Source: Syntrophobacter fumaroxidans MPOB (lineage in GTDB: Bacteria > Desulfobacterota > Syntrophobacteria > Syntrophobacterales > Syntrophobacteraceae). Taken from it: a DNA stretch of 64,000 nucleotides. Both the position numbers and the translations under genes were made by a program. Below are positions 26,046 through 36,100 of this stretch, in pieces. The DNA is taken from the NCBI RefSeq assembly GCF_000014965.1, contig NC_008554.1, positions 2,344,001 through 2,408,000 of the forward strand, written 5' to 3'. Under the pieces are notes generated by a model, which made no database searches, was not told where the DNA came from, and saw nothing but the letters and a program-made list of their open reading frames with translations. Positions within the stretch are counted from its first letter, which is position 1, and every line of letters begins with the position of its first letter.

Positions 26046-28409
26046 TCACCGATCGATGTCGGGCAGGATGTAGTCGACCGACCCGATGATCGCGATGAGG
26101 TCCGCGATGCTTTCCCCCCTGGCCAGGAGCGGCATCACCTGGACGTTTGCGAACCCCGGCCCTCGAATCCGCATGCGGTACGCGTATCCGAGGCCGTCGC
26201 CGACCACGTAGTACCCCTGCTCGCCCCGCGGAATCTCGCAGGACACATAGGCTTCACCCTTCGGGATTCTCGGCCCGCGGGTGACGTTGACGAAATGATG
26301 GATCAGGCTTTCGATGTTCTTCAACGTATCCCGGCGGTCGGGAATCACGTAACGGTAATCGTCCGTCACATGACGACCGGAAGGCATGTTCGCCGCCGCC
26401 TGCTCGATGATCCTCAGGCTCTGGCGCATCTCCTCGACCCGCACCAGGTAGCGCGCATAGCAGTCTCCTTCGACCGCCGTGGGAACCTCGAACTCGAAAT
26501 TCTCATAACCCGAATAGGGGAACTTCCTGCGAAGATCCCACTCGAGACCGCAGGCCCTCAGGTTCGGCCCGCTCACCCCCCAGTCCACGGCATCCTCGCG
26601 GGAAATCCGCCCCACGCCCTGCGTCCTGGCCTTGAAGATGGGGTTTTTCCGGATGAGGCTCTCGTATTCCCGGAGGCGGCCCGGAAAGATCCTCACCAGA
26701 GCGTCCACGGCTTCCTTCCAACCCTCCGGCAGGTCCGCCGCGACGCCCCCAAGCCGGAACCAGGAAGGATGGAGCCTCCCCCCGGTGATGAGCTCAACGA
26801 TGTCGAGAATCATCTCCCGTTCGGTGAACGTATAGAAATTGGGGGTCATGGCGCCGACGTCATGGGCATAGGTGGCGAACCAGACCAAGTGATTGCTCAA
26901 CCGGAACAGCTCGCTGAGCAGCACCCGGATGACCTGGGCGCGTTCGGGAACCTTGATGTCCGCAAGCGTTTCCACGGCCATCACGTAGGGGAGATCGTTG
27001 GCGGCCCCGGCCAGGTAGTCCACCCGCGCGCAGTAAGGGATGAACTGGTGCCAGGTCTGGCGCTCTCCGATCTTCTCCACGCCGCGATGATGGTAGCCGA
27101 TCTCCAGCTCGAGATCGGAAATTTCCTCCCCGTCGAGCGACACGACGTAGCGCAGCAAGCCGTGTGTGCTGACATGGCTGGGACCGATGTTGAGCACGAG
27201 CCGGTCCCCTCCGGGGTCTTTTGTGAATATTCCTCCGTCCGGAGGCTGATGAACCCGGGCATCGCCCAGGGTATACGGAGCCATCTGCGTGGCCCGTCCG
27301 GGATAGTCCTTTCTCAGGGGATGCCCTTCCCAGTCGTGGGGCATCATGATCCGGCGCAGGTTCGGATGCCCCTCGAAACGAATCCCGAAAAGATCGTACA
27401 CTTCCCGTTCGTACCAGTTCGCGGACGGCCAGATGTCCGTAATGCTCGGCAAGGCCGGCTGCCGGCCGTGGAGACCCGTCTTGAGGCGCACTCTCCCCGC
27501 GGGCTCGAAGGAAAGGAGGTGATAGACCATCGTCCAGTCGGGATAAGCGCTCCGGTCGCGTCGGGCGGACTCGTCGACGGCCGTGAGGTCATCCAGGCGA
27601 AGGAACCTCGGTGAAGCCTCCTTCTTGAGAAAACCCAACACATCCTTCAGGCGGTTCGTCTCGACGTGGAACGTGGGCATGTCCGAGGTGAATGGCTCTT
27701 CGCGGACCGCATCGCCGAAGCGCTCGCTAAGCACGCGGGCCAGTTCCTTTTCCCTTTCGCTCGATTCGATGCGCCGCGCGGGCGGCGTCCACATGAGATC
27801 GGAGCGGCTTCCCGTGAAGGCCGGGGGGGTGTTGGCCGTTCCGCGGATGACCGTCCCTTCCATCCCGGGACCTCGCGGGTCGCGGGATTTGGTCGCACCA
27901 TCCACCAATACGGGGCGAGTGCTCCCCTGGGAACCTCCCGGCAGATGCAGCACCGAACGGGCCGGCCGCTCCTCGGCGGCGATCTTCTTCTGAAGAAGCG
28001 TGAGCCCCTGCAGTACCGCCTCGGGCCTTGGCGGACAACCGGGGATGTAAACGTCCACGGGCAAAATCTGGTCGATTCCCTGCACCACGCTGTAAACGTC
28101 GTACATGCCCCCGCAGTTGGAACAGGACCCCATGGAGATCACCCATTTGGGCTCCGCCATCTGTTCGTAAAGGCGCAGGACGACCGGAGCGATCTTCTTG
28201 AACACCGTTCCGGAGACGATCAGGAGATCGGCCTGCCTGGGTGAAGGACGCAACACCTCGGCGCCGAACCGGGCCATGTCGTAGCGCGGCGTGAAGGCTG
28301 TCGCCTCCTCGACAAAACAGCAGGAAAGCCCGAAAAACAGCGGCCAAAGGCTGTATTTGCGCGACCAGTTGAGCACGAAGTCCGCCGCGCTCAGAAAACG
28401 GTCGCTCAT
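26046..28409 (-). CDS. nuoBCD: NADH-quinone oxidoreductase fused subunits B-C-D
   Basis: One uninterrupted frame of 787 residues. Residues ~1-150 are NuoB with the N2-cluster cysteines ([34 protein letters not shown]). A low-similarity linker of ~70 residues (to about GSRSDLMWT) follows. NuoC spans ~220-400 ([40 protein letters not shown]). NuoD runs to the end ([60 protein letters not shown]). It starts at the ATG at 28409, which overlaps the nuoA stop (ATGA). The fusion fixes the stoichiometry of the quinone-reducing arm. NuoCD fusions are common, whereas the triple fusion is rare. Confidence 0.95.
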   Translation of the reverse strand: MSDRFLSAADFVLNWSRKYSLWPLFFGLSCCFVEEATAFTPRYDMARFGAEVLRPSPRQADLLIVSGTVFKKIAPVVLRLYEQMAEPKWVISMGSCSNCGGMYDVYSVVQGIDQILPVDVYIPGCPPRPEAVLQGLTLLQKKIAAEERPARSVLHLPGGSQGSTRPVLVDGATKSRDPRGPGMEGTVIRGTANTPPAFTGSRSDLMWTPPARRIESSEREKELARVLSERFGDAVREEPFTSDMPTFHVETNRLKDVLGFLKKEASPRFLRLDDLTAVDESARRDRSAYPDWTMVYHLLSFEPAGRVRLKTGLHGRQPALPSITDIWPSANWYEREVYDLFGIRFEGHPNLRRIMMPHDWEGHPLRKDYPGRATQMAPYTLGDARVHQPPDGGIFTKDPGGDRLVLNIGPSHVSTHGLLRYVVSLDGEEISDLELEIGYHHRGVEKIGERQTWHQFIPYCARVDYLAGAANDLPYVMAVETLADIKVPERAQVIRVLLSELFRLSNHLVWFATYAHDVGAMTPNFYTFTEREMILDIVELITGGRLHPSWFRLGGVAADLPEGWKEAVDALVRIFPGRLREYESLIRKNPIFKARTQGVGRISREDAVDWGVSGPNLRACGLEWDLRRKFPYSGYENFEFEVPTAVEGDCYARYLVRVEEMRQSLRIIEQAAANMPSGRHVTDDYRYVIPDRRDTLKNIESLIHHFVNVTRGPRIPKGEAYVSCEIPRGEQGYYVVGDGLGYAYRMRIRGPGFANVQVMPLLARGESIADLIAIIGSVDYILPDIDR

Positions 28410-28816
28410 TTTTTCCCGTACGACGGCCTCCAATCAAGCCCTCCCTTTTTCCAGACGTACACCAGCCCGACCAGCAACAAGCCGATGAAAAAAGACATCT
28501 GCAGCCATCCCGCCCAGCCCAGTTCCTCGAAGGCGACGGCCCAGGTCAGGATGTAGGCGCCTTCCATATCGAAAATCAGGAAAAAGATCGCCACCAGGTA
28601 AAATGGAACGGGGTAGCGCAGGCGCGCCGACCCGGTGGGAATGATACCGCATTCGTAAGGCCGGGCCTTTTCGACGCCGGGCTTTCGTTCTCCCAGCCAC
28701 CACGCGACGAACAACTGGACGGCCACGAAAGCCGCCACCAGCACGGCGTAGACCGCCAGGCTGAACATGCCCGGTTCCCAGGGCGACAGCGATCCATCGG
28801 GGGATATGGGTTGCAT
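28406..28816 (-). CDS. nuoA: NADH-quinone oxidoreductase subunit A
   Basis: 136 residues from the ATG at 28816, preceded by GGAGAAGG; the frame is open further upstream but not protein-like there. Three membrane helices surround the conserved loop [24 protein letters not shown]. The second helix ([20 protein letters not shown]) carries the family's acidic pair. It is the first gene of the nuoA-N block. Confidence 0.93.
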   Translation of the reverse strand: MQPISPDGSLSPWEPGMFSLAVYAVLVAAFVAVQLFVAWWLGERKPGVEKARPYECGIIPTGSARLRYPVPFYLVAIFFLIFDMEGAYILTWAVAFEELGWAGWLQMSFFIGLLLVGLVYVWKKGGLDWRPSYGKK

Positions 28817-28893
28817 GCCTTCTCCACAGCTCCATCGAGCATCCACGCCCGGTCCGCCGGGCCGCATTCCGCCAATGCGCATGATTTCGCGGC

Positions 28894-29139
28894 TCAACCC
28901 GGGCGTCGTATTACCTCACGCAACGACGCCACGGCGCGACGAAAGCCTCCTGCTTGCGTCGGCCGACTTCCGCAGGCAGACGCAAAGCCGCTCGACCGGA
29001 CGATCTCACCCCGTCGCGCGCCGGGGCACGACTCCCCTCTTTTCCACCAACTCATTCGTTGCGGCGTTGCTCCGTGGCGTGAGACCGGGTCGCGTTGAAA
29101 ATGCCGGCATTGGGCGGGAGGGCATAAAGTCCACCCCTT
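28894..29139. repeat. Dispersed repeat E, copy 1 (second copy at 59281-59523)
   Basis: About 245 bp upstream of nuoA, very similar over the whole length to 59281-59523. Both contain CTCACGCAACGACG, CGAAAGCCTCCTGCTT, ACTCATTCGTTGCGGCGTTG (or the close GCTCATTCG form) and TTGAAAATGCCGGCAT. No credible gene is inside. Any nuoA promoter must lie within or next to it. Confidence 0.8.
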
Positions 29140-29177
29140 TTCTACGTCTGACGTGCACATCGGTCCGTAAGGGCTGG

Positions 29178-29236
29178 GTTTATCCCCGCCCGCGCCACCT
29201 CCCGATGGGCAGGTGTTGTGTCATCTTGAACGCGCC
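29178..29236 (-). repeat. Dispersed repeat D, copy 2 (inverted, partial)
   Basis: The inverse of the 17645-17705 block, ending in CAGGTGTTGTGTCATCTTGA. It carries the recurring terminal motif GTTCAAGATGA. Confidence 0.7.
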
Positions 29237-29358
29237 CCGGTATCAGTCTTGCCGTTTACCGGCCAAGTTAAGACTGAAACGGCTTGTAGTAAACGACCTG
29301 ATTCGCGGTGCACGCAATAAAAGGGGCTTCATCCCTCAAGGCGGCCAAATGGAACATT

Positions 29359-29543
29359 GAATCGGGAGGCTTCGGGCGACGCCGCGGCTGAACCGCTCTT
29401 CATCGTTCAAGCGTGCCCGCGGGGAATGACGATTTCTGTGAGAATACCCTCGGCCTGAAGGATTTTCATGTTCCGTTGCGGACCCGCGCTCACGGCAATT
29501 TGTGAGAAGCGGGTTTTGTGAAAAGTGTAGGTTTGACCCCGTA
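29359..29543 (+). repeat. Composite dispersed repeat F+G, copy 1
   Basis: Block F (29359-29442) starts GAATCGGGAGGCTTCGGGCG and ends ...AATGACGATTTCTGTGAG. It matches 39027-39110. About 75 bp later comes the core G (TTGTGAAAAGTGTAGGTTTG, 29516-29541). The same F-then-G order is seen at 39027-39208. Confidence 0.75.
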
Positions 29544-29549
29544 GTCCAC

Positions 29550-29870
29550 TCAGATGGAGTCATGATCCGGGTGCCGGTTGGCAGCAATCACCCGGAAGGC
29601 AACGTCTTCATGGGTTCTCTTCTCGATCTGACGGGAACTGGGAAACCCTGTGCAATAAGCATAGAAGAGAAGCGCGGTCATCATTCCGGGTTCATACGGG
29701 GGTTGACCCCGACCGTCTCCCTTGTAGGAGGCGTACAGTTCCGAGAGGTCCAGCTGCTCGACCACATCCAAAATGAAGTGGGCCAAGTGTCCCTCGGGGA
29801 GCCAGTCCAGCAACGAGGGTGGGAGCAGCAGCAGTTGCTTTCGGTCGCAGGATTTGAACATCTTTTCCAT
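29550..29870 (-). pseudogene. Truncated IS1182-type transposase (N-terminal DUF772 domain only)
   Basis: From the ATG at 29870 the sequence reads RKQLLLLPPSLLDWLPEGHL, AHFILDVVEQLDLSELYASY, GDGRGQPPYEPGMMTALLFY and EDVAFRVIAANRHPDHDSI, then stops. That is the N-terminal ~105 residues of IS1182-family transposases, which normally exceed 430. The DDE catalytic core is missing. The cut lies beside repeat G, and the flanking bases TGACCCCGTAGTCCACTC recur at 30272-30289, beyond the fragment. Confidence 0.8.
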
Positions 29871-30482
29871 AGTGGAGCCATGATACCATAAAATGGCTTC
29901 CAATGCGAATTCTCCGACACGCTCCTAGTCAGTCGATGCTCCGAAACTCCTGTTTGAAAAATCGTTTGGACATGGCATGGAACCGAAGATTTTCTGGTCC
30001 GCCTCGGGCGGAACGGGTCGAGAACACAGGAATTCTTTCCGAAACGACCCTAATCCTGATGGGTGACTGGTGCGGCAGAAACTGACCGCGAAAACCCAAG
30101 GAAACTGCGGGAGCTGCGAGGATGTTGGTGACGATTGCACATAGCAGGAAAGCAATGAGCGAAAGGCGGTCCGCCCCAAGAGGCAAACTCGGCCTGGATC
30201 GTTTTTCGCAAAATGGTGTCTTCCTTGCCTTGGGGGAGGTTTTTACTCTTGACCCCAGCCTTTTAAATGGGTGACCCCGTAGTCCACTCTCCGTTCTTCC
30301 CCCGGTCCCGCGACCACATGCTCGTGCACGCGGTGCTGCACGATTCGCCGCGGGAATACACACAGCATCATGAGTAATTGTTAAAAGTGAAAAGTGTAGA
30401 TCTGACCGATTAATCCACGAAGTGTGACCATTTTGAACTTATCTATTTGGATGAAGTATATATATTGATCTATAGCTTACTT
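29871..30482. other. 612 bp without a recognised gene, repeat debris
   Basis: This lies between the transposase remnant and the RHS immunity candidate. It contains an 18-bp copy of the remnant's right flank (30272-30289) and a degenerate core G at 30382-30408 (AAAAGTGAAAAGTGTAGATC). Open frames here lack protein-like composition. Confidence 0.5.
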
Positions 30483-30734
30483 TCAGATCTCACCTTGCTT
30501 ATAGAATGCATAAAGTCTAGCAATTATGCTGTAACCAAAATCTGCTAAGTCTTTTTCAGTAAAATCAAGTTCTTCAAAAATGCTATCATCATATTCCTTA
30601 AATGTAATAATAACATCTTTTATCCATTTTGACGGTTTATCACTTATTTGAATTAGATCATCCATAGTGATTTTAAGTTTGGAATTAGCAGATCTTTCCA
30701 AACCTATCATCACAGCTCTTTTTTGTTTTGTCAT
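30483..30734 (-). CDS. Candidate immunity protein for the adjacent RHS tip (83 aa)
   Basis: The ATG at 30734 overlaps the stop of the RHS module (ATGA), so translation is probably coupled. An ATG four codons upstream is possible. The product (KITMDDLIQISDKPSKWIKD, FEELDFTEKDLADFGYSII) is small, acidic and soluble. The gene is strongly AT-rich compared with the GC-rich neighbourhood. Its position directly after an RHS C-terminal tip is the classic place for a toxin-specific immunity gene. I recognise no family, so the function is inferred from context. Confidence 0.65.
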   Translation of the reverse strand: MTKQKRAVMIGLERSANSKLKITMDDLIQISDKPSKWIKDVIITFKEYDDSIFEELDFTEKDLADFGYSIIARLYAFYKQGEI

Positions 30735-32760
30735 TTTGTACCCCATGGTGGGAGTGGTGGCGTTATATCGCTTCCCTGTAAGCAACGGGCATAACGTGCG
30801 TACGCTTGACGTTCACATATTGCATACGCTGTTTTTCCATCTCTCTTGCCAAGCGCTGAACAGGTGGCCAAGTCCCTTGTCAAATTTTCTTCACACTTTC
30901 GTTCGAGGTCATCTTCTTTACATGGCTCCGATATGGCATATCCTGCGGCCACACCAATCCCTGCACCAATGGCCGCACCGATAACTGCTCCTGGGGGACC
31001 ACCAATAAAGCTGCCAGCCCCAGCACCGATCGCAATGGTGTTCTCACCTGCCAGATCGATCTTGTTGATAGGATCATTCTCCGTGTAAACATACGGATTG
31101 ATCCCGCCTGCTAATCCTATCGGGTCAGGGGTCATGTACCTCCCGGTTTTTGGATCATAGTACCGGTGCCGGTTGTAATGCAAGCCCGTCTCGGCATCGT
31201 AGTACTGACCCGGGAAGCGGAAGTTGTTGACGACGGTGGAGGCGGGATGGATCGTCGCTTCGCCGAAGCCGTCGTAGGCGGCTTCCCAGACCGCGGTGTT
31301 GGTGGAATCGGTCATGAGCTCGGGCGTTCCCAGGAGGTCGTTGTGAGTGAAGTACACGCACACCTTGGTGTTCCCCGAACAAACGGCCCCGGCGCCGGGA
31401 TCGGCCATCGCAAGGCGGCTCCTTCCGTGGTGGATGTACTCCTTTTGAATGCCGCCGCCGGTTCCCTCGGCCTCGCAGACGAGGTTCCCGCTAAAATCGT
31501 AGAGATAGAGCGTCGCGACCCCTCCCGCCGTCTTTGCCGCCCTCTGGGCGAACCCGTTGTAGACGTAGGTGCCTAAGGGGTTTCCGTCTTCGGAGACTCC
31601 GATCAAACGGTTTTCCTGGTTGTAGGTGAAAACCCGGTTCGTTCCCGAGGCGATAAGGATCGTGTTCCCGTTGGCGTCATAGTCGAAGGTTTTGCCTTGC
31701 GCGGTCGCGACGGCGCTCAGGCGGTTCGTTCCGGCAGCGTAGGCGTAAGTTTCGCTCACCGAGGCGTCAACGATGGTGTGAAGCTGGTTTTCCGCGGAGT
31801 CGAAGTCGTAGGCTTTTGTCAGCTGCGGGCGCTCGGCAAGGCTCAGCCGGTCCAAGGTGTCGTAGGCGTAGACGCGGTTCACCCACGGAGTGGAGGCCGT
31901 GCCCGCGATCGTGTGAAGCTGCCCGTTGGGGTAGTAGGTGAAGTCGCGCTGCATGGAGGCGCCGCGATTTGCCGCGGTGAGACGCCCGTTGAGATCGTAT
32001 TCGCTCACCACGCTCCCGGCGTTTCCCCAGCCCATGCCGGTGGCCTGGCCGAAAGGCTGGTAGGTGAGGTTCTCGAGGATGGTCGTGGCCGATTCGGCCC
32101 CGTAGGTCGTGCTCACCCCGGTGAGCTTGCATCCGCAACCCGCGCGGCTGTAGGTCACCGTCCTGCCGCTCGGATAGGTCAGCTGGTTCACTCGGCCCGC
32201 GGGGGAAAACGTGCGCGAGAGGGTGAATTGAAACCCCGAAACGGTGGATTTCTTCTCCTTGAGCCTTCCCCTGGCGTCGTAGTTCAAGAGGGTAGTGCCG
32301 GAAGGATCCGTGACGGTGGTCGGATGCCCCTTGCCGTTTGCGCGCTGGTCGTAGGTGTAGCTCACCGTGTAGGCGCCAAGATCCCCCACGGCCGGGTAGC
32401 TCGCCTCCTTGATCCGGTAGAGAAGGTCGCTGGTGTAGTCCGTGCGGATGCCTCGTGCATCGATCCTCCACACCAGGGTCCCTTCCGCCCGGTACCCGTA
32501 CGTGGTGGTCCCGGAATCCGCGGAACCGACCCCGATGAGGTTCCCCATGTCGTCGTACGTGTACGTGGTGGTGTGCCCAAGGGCGGGATTGGCCGGATCG
32601 CCCGGCCAGGAGGGGATTCGCCACGGTGGTTACGCGCCTTTTGCCGGCAACCTTTGTGACGGCGTAAGAGCAAATCCGATTGCAGGAATCCGCCACATCC
32701 GCCTGGCTGCCGCTCACGCAGCTCACAGAAAACAGCCCCTTGGCGCCCAGGAGAGAATAT
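30731..32760 (-). pseudogene. Displaced (orphan) RHS C-terminal module with its own tip
   Basis: The open part (30731-32548, ~605 residues) is nearly identical to the C-terminal core of the full RHS gene at 33161-37462, down to the RYMTPDPIGLAGGINPYVYT boundary. It then switches to a different tip: a glycine-zipper hydrophobic stretch (GAGAGSFIGGPPGAVIGAAI) followed by a cysteine-containing charged domain (CEENLTRDLATCSALGKRDG). Upstream of ~32600 the homology continues in another frame with a large internal deletion (the VTTVANP region joins directly to the PANPALGHTT region). It therefore lacks signal peptide and N-terminal core. It probably serves as a reserve tip cassette. Confidence 0.8.
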
Positions 32761-32844
32761 CGATTTCTGTCGGGACAGCCAGGAATTGCAGTGTTCGCAG
32801 AACTGACCGCCAACCCCTTCGACAGCTCCGGTCGTCGATTCGGG

Positions 32845-32876
32845 TGTAAAAGTGAAAAGTGTAGGTTTGACCCCGT
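32845..32876 (+). repeat. Dispersed repeat core G, copy 3
   Basis: AAAAGTGAAAAGTGTAGGTT with TTGACCCCGTA following. It is located exactly between the broken start of the displaced RHS module and the next small gene, which marks a rearrangement junction. Confidence 0.75.
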
Positions 32877-32888
32877 AACCGATACTGT

Positions 32889-33140
32889 TCACCTTCCTCT
32901 AGCGAAAGCTATTAGAGTTAGAAAAAATACTGCTATTCCAATGAATCCGACAATCCGCAGAGAAATAATATAGCTGTGACTCTTCATCCACTCAAGAAAT
33001 GGGTTGAGTCTGGCAGCTGATGGGTATCGGGCGAAGTATTTAAGGGCTGCCGTCTGAATTTTATCTGGGAAAAAGAAGCACGCTACCCCGCCCAATAAGA
33101 AAGTTGAGGCGATCATCAAAGTACCCAGTTCATTTTTCAT
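32889..33140 (-). CDS. Small two-helix membrane protein, candidate immunity protein of the full RHS
   Basis: 83 residues, ATG at 33140 with AAGGAG upstream, 20 bp after the stop of the full-length RHS gene. Two hydrophobic helices (residues ~7-25 and ~57-79: YIISLRIVGFIGIAVFFLTL) flank a polar middle. The position is that of an immunity gene. A membrane location would suit a tip toxin that acts on or in the membrane. No family was recognised. Confidence 0.65.
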   Translation of the reverse strand: MKNELGTLMIASTFLLGGVACFFFPDKIQTAALKYFARYPSAARLNPFLEWMKSHSYIISLRIVGFIGIAVFFLTLIAFARGR

Positions 33141-33160
33141 TGGATTCTCAACTCCTTATC

Positions 33161-36100
33161 TTACCACCCGAATCCGAATTTTGTTACTTTCCAAGAGTAA
33201 TGGTAACTTGCCCCAGCTTGAGGGGATACAAAGCCGACCTCCGTGCCGGTGCCGACACCAGGGGTCCATGTTTCCCCGCCGCCCCCCCAGAATCCCGCAC
33301 CAGCGTTGAAGCTATGACCAGACAAGAAATTATCCAATGTCTTTTCGCAGGGCTTTTCGCTTGTATCCAACCATCCTACTGTCGCGCTAAGAGAAAAAAC
33401 TGTTGCCGCTTTTCCAACAGTTCCACCGGGCCCCGCGTAAAAATTACCATATCTATCCAAAGCTACCTGTGCGGTGCCTCCAAGCAATGTGGCTGTCCAC
33501 GGGGTTGGGATTGCTATATTAAAGTTAATTGATACATAGTCGGGAAACCGCCAGAGTCCGTAGAGATCAATGAAATTGATCGGGTCGTTTTCCGCATAAG
33601 TGTAAGGATTGATCCCCCCTGCAAGCCCGATGGGATCAGGGGTCATGTACCTTCCGGTTTTGGGATCATAGTACCGGTGCCAATTGTAATGCAAGCCCGT
33701 CTCGGCATCGTAGTACTGGCCCGGGAAACGGAAGTTGTTGACGACGGTGGAAGCGGGATGGATCGTCGCTTCGCCGAAGGCGTCGTAGGCGGCTTCCCAG
33801 ACCGCGGTGTTGGTGGAATCGGTCATGAACTCGGGCGTTCCCAGGAGGTCGTTGTGGGTAAAGTACACGCACACCTTGGTGTTCCCCGAACAAACGGCCC
33901 CGGCGCCGGGATCGGCCATCGCAAGGCGGCTCCTCCCGTGGTGGATGTACTCCTTTTGAATGCCGCCGCCGGTTCCCTCGGCCTCGCAGACGAGGTTCCC
34001 GCTAAAATCGTAGATATAGAGCGTCGCGACCCCTCCCGCGGTCTTTGCCGCCCTCTGGCCGAACCCGTTGTAGACGTAGGTGCCTAACGGGTTCCCGTCT
34101 TCGGCGACGCCGATCAAACGGTTTTCCTGGTTGTAGGTGAAAACCCGGTTCGTTCCCGAGGCGATGAGGATCGTGTTCCCGTTGGCGTCATAGTCGAAGG
34201 TTTTGCCCTGCGCGGCCGCGACGGCGCTCAGGCGGTTCGTTCCGGCAGCGTAGGCGTAAGTTTCGCTCACCGAGGCGTCAACGATGGTGTGCAGCCGGTT
34301 TCCCGCGGAGTCGAAGTCGTAGGCTTTGGTCAGCTGCGGGCGCTCGGCAAGGCTCAGCCGGTCCAGGGTATCGTAGGCGTAGACGCGGTTCACCCACGGC
34401 GTGGAGGCCGTGCCCGCGACGGTGTGAAGCTGCCCGTTGGGGTAATAGGTGAAGTCGCGCTGCATGGGAGCGCCGCGATTTGCCGTGGTGAGACGCCCGT
34501 TGAGATCGTATTCGCTCACCACGCTCCCGGCGTTTCCCCAGCCCATGCCGGTGGCCTGGCCGAAGGGCTGGTAGCTGAGGTTCTCGAGGATGGTCGTGGC
34601 CGATTCGGCCCCGTAGGTCGTGCTCACCCCGGTGAGCTTGCATCCGCAACCCGCGCGGCTGTAAGTCACCGTCCTGCCGCTCGGATAGGTCAGCTGGTTC
34701 ACTCGGCCCGCGGGGGAAAACGTGCGCGAGAGGGTGAATTGAAACCCCGAAACGGTGGATTTCTTCTCCTTGAGCCTTCCCCGGGCGTCGTAGTTTAAAA
34801 GGGTGGTGCCGGAAGGATCCGTGACGGTGGTCAGATGCCCCTTGCCGTTTGCGCGCTGGTCGTGCGAGTACGTCACGGTGTAGGCGGCAAGATCCCCCAC
34901 GGCCGGGTAGCTCGCCTGGTTGATCCGGTAGAGGGCGTCGTTCGAATAGGTCGTTTGGATGTTTCTCGCGTCTATCCTCCACCAGATGGTCCCCTCCGGC
35001 CGGTACCCGTAAGTCGTGGTCCCGGAATCCGGGGAACCGACCCCGATGAGGTTCCCCATGTCGTCGTAGGTGGTGGTGGTGGTGTGGCCAAGGGCGGGAT
35101 TGGCCGGATCGCCTTCCGGATCGACCACCTTGGCGAGGTTCCCCTGTGAGTCATATTCGAAATGGGTCACGGCATTCCCGGGCCGGGTGATGGAAATCAC
35201 CCGGTTGAACGCGTCGTAAGCGTAGTCGGTCTGGTTCCCGTTGGGATCGACAACGGATCGCACGTTGCCCGAGGCGTCGTACTGGGTGCGGGTGTGGGTG
35301 ACGCCGTCGGCTTCGTATTCCTTGAAAAGAAGCCCCGGATAGTCCGAACCCGAATAGCTCCAGGTCCTCTCCCTGGTGATTTCATCGGCGGCCGTGAGGT
35401 GCTGCACGCTCGTGAGATTGCCCGCCGCGTTGAAAATGGTCTTTACATAATTACCCTCGTGATCGGTCACCCGCCGGGGCTGCCCGTAGGTGTTGTCGTA
35501 GGTGTGGGACTCGTTGACCCCGTCCTCGTCCGTTCGCGTCGCGGGAAGCCCCGCGACGTTGTACGTCACGGTGCGCACGCTCGAGTCGGCCGTGTTGTGG
35601 ATTTCTTTTATCCTTCCCCGGCTGTCGTAGACGAAGGTTTGTTCCTGGGCGTTGACGTCGGTCAGCTTTCGCGGGTTCCCCGCGGCGTCGAAGTTGGAAA
35701 ACACCGTGGCCCCAACGAGCGGCCGGGTAACGGACAAGAGATCGTTCGTCGTCGCATCGTAGGCAAAGGTCGTCGTGTCGCCGGTTCCCGAACGCGGCCC
35801 GTCGATGGTGAGCACCTGTCCCCCGGCGTTGTAGGTCAGGGCCGTAACGTATTCGTAGGACGCCACGGTTCCCGCCACCGTCTTGCGGTAGCCTTTCTCG
35901 ATCTTGCGGTAGAGCAACTTCGTGGGGCTCTCGTTGTAGACGGCCGGGTCGTCACCCGCGGCCGCCGGATCGTCGTAATCGAAGATCGTCTCCTTGTTGC
36001 CCGCTCCCAGCACACTGGCTTCGGTGCGGGTGAGCACCACGTTCATGCTCGGATGCCAGGTGTAGGCGATGGTGCGGGGCTGCGCGCTCCCCGCCGCCAG

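Noticed and set aside
29925-30363. Open frames between the transposase fragment and the RHS immunity candidate
   Set aside because: Composition is not protein-like, no start signals were seen, and the region contains repeat debris.
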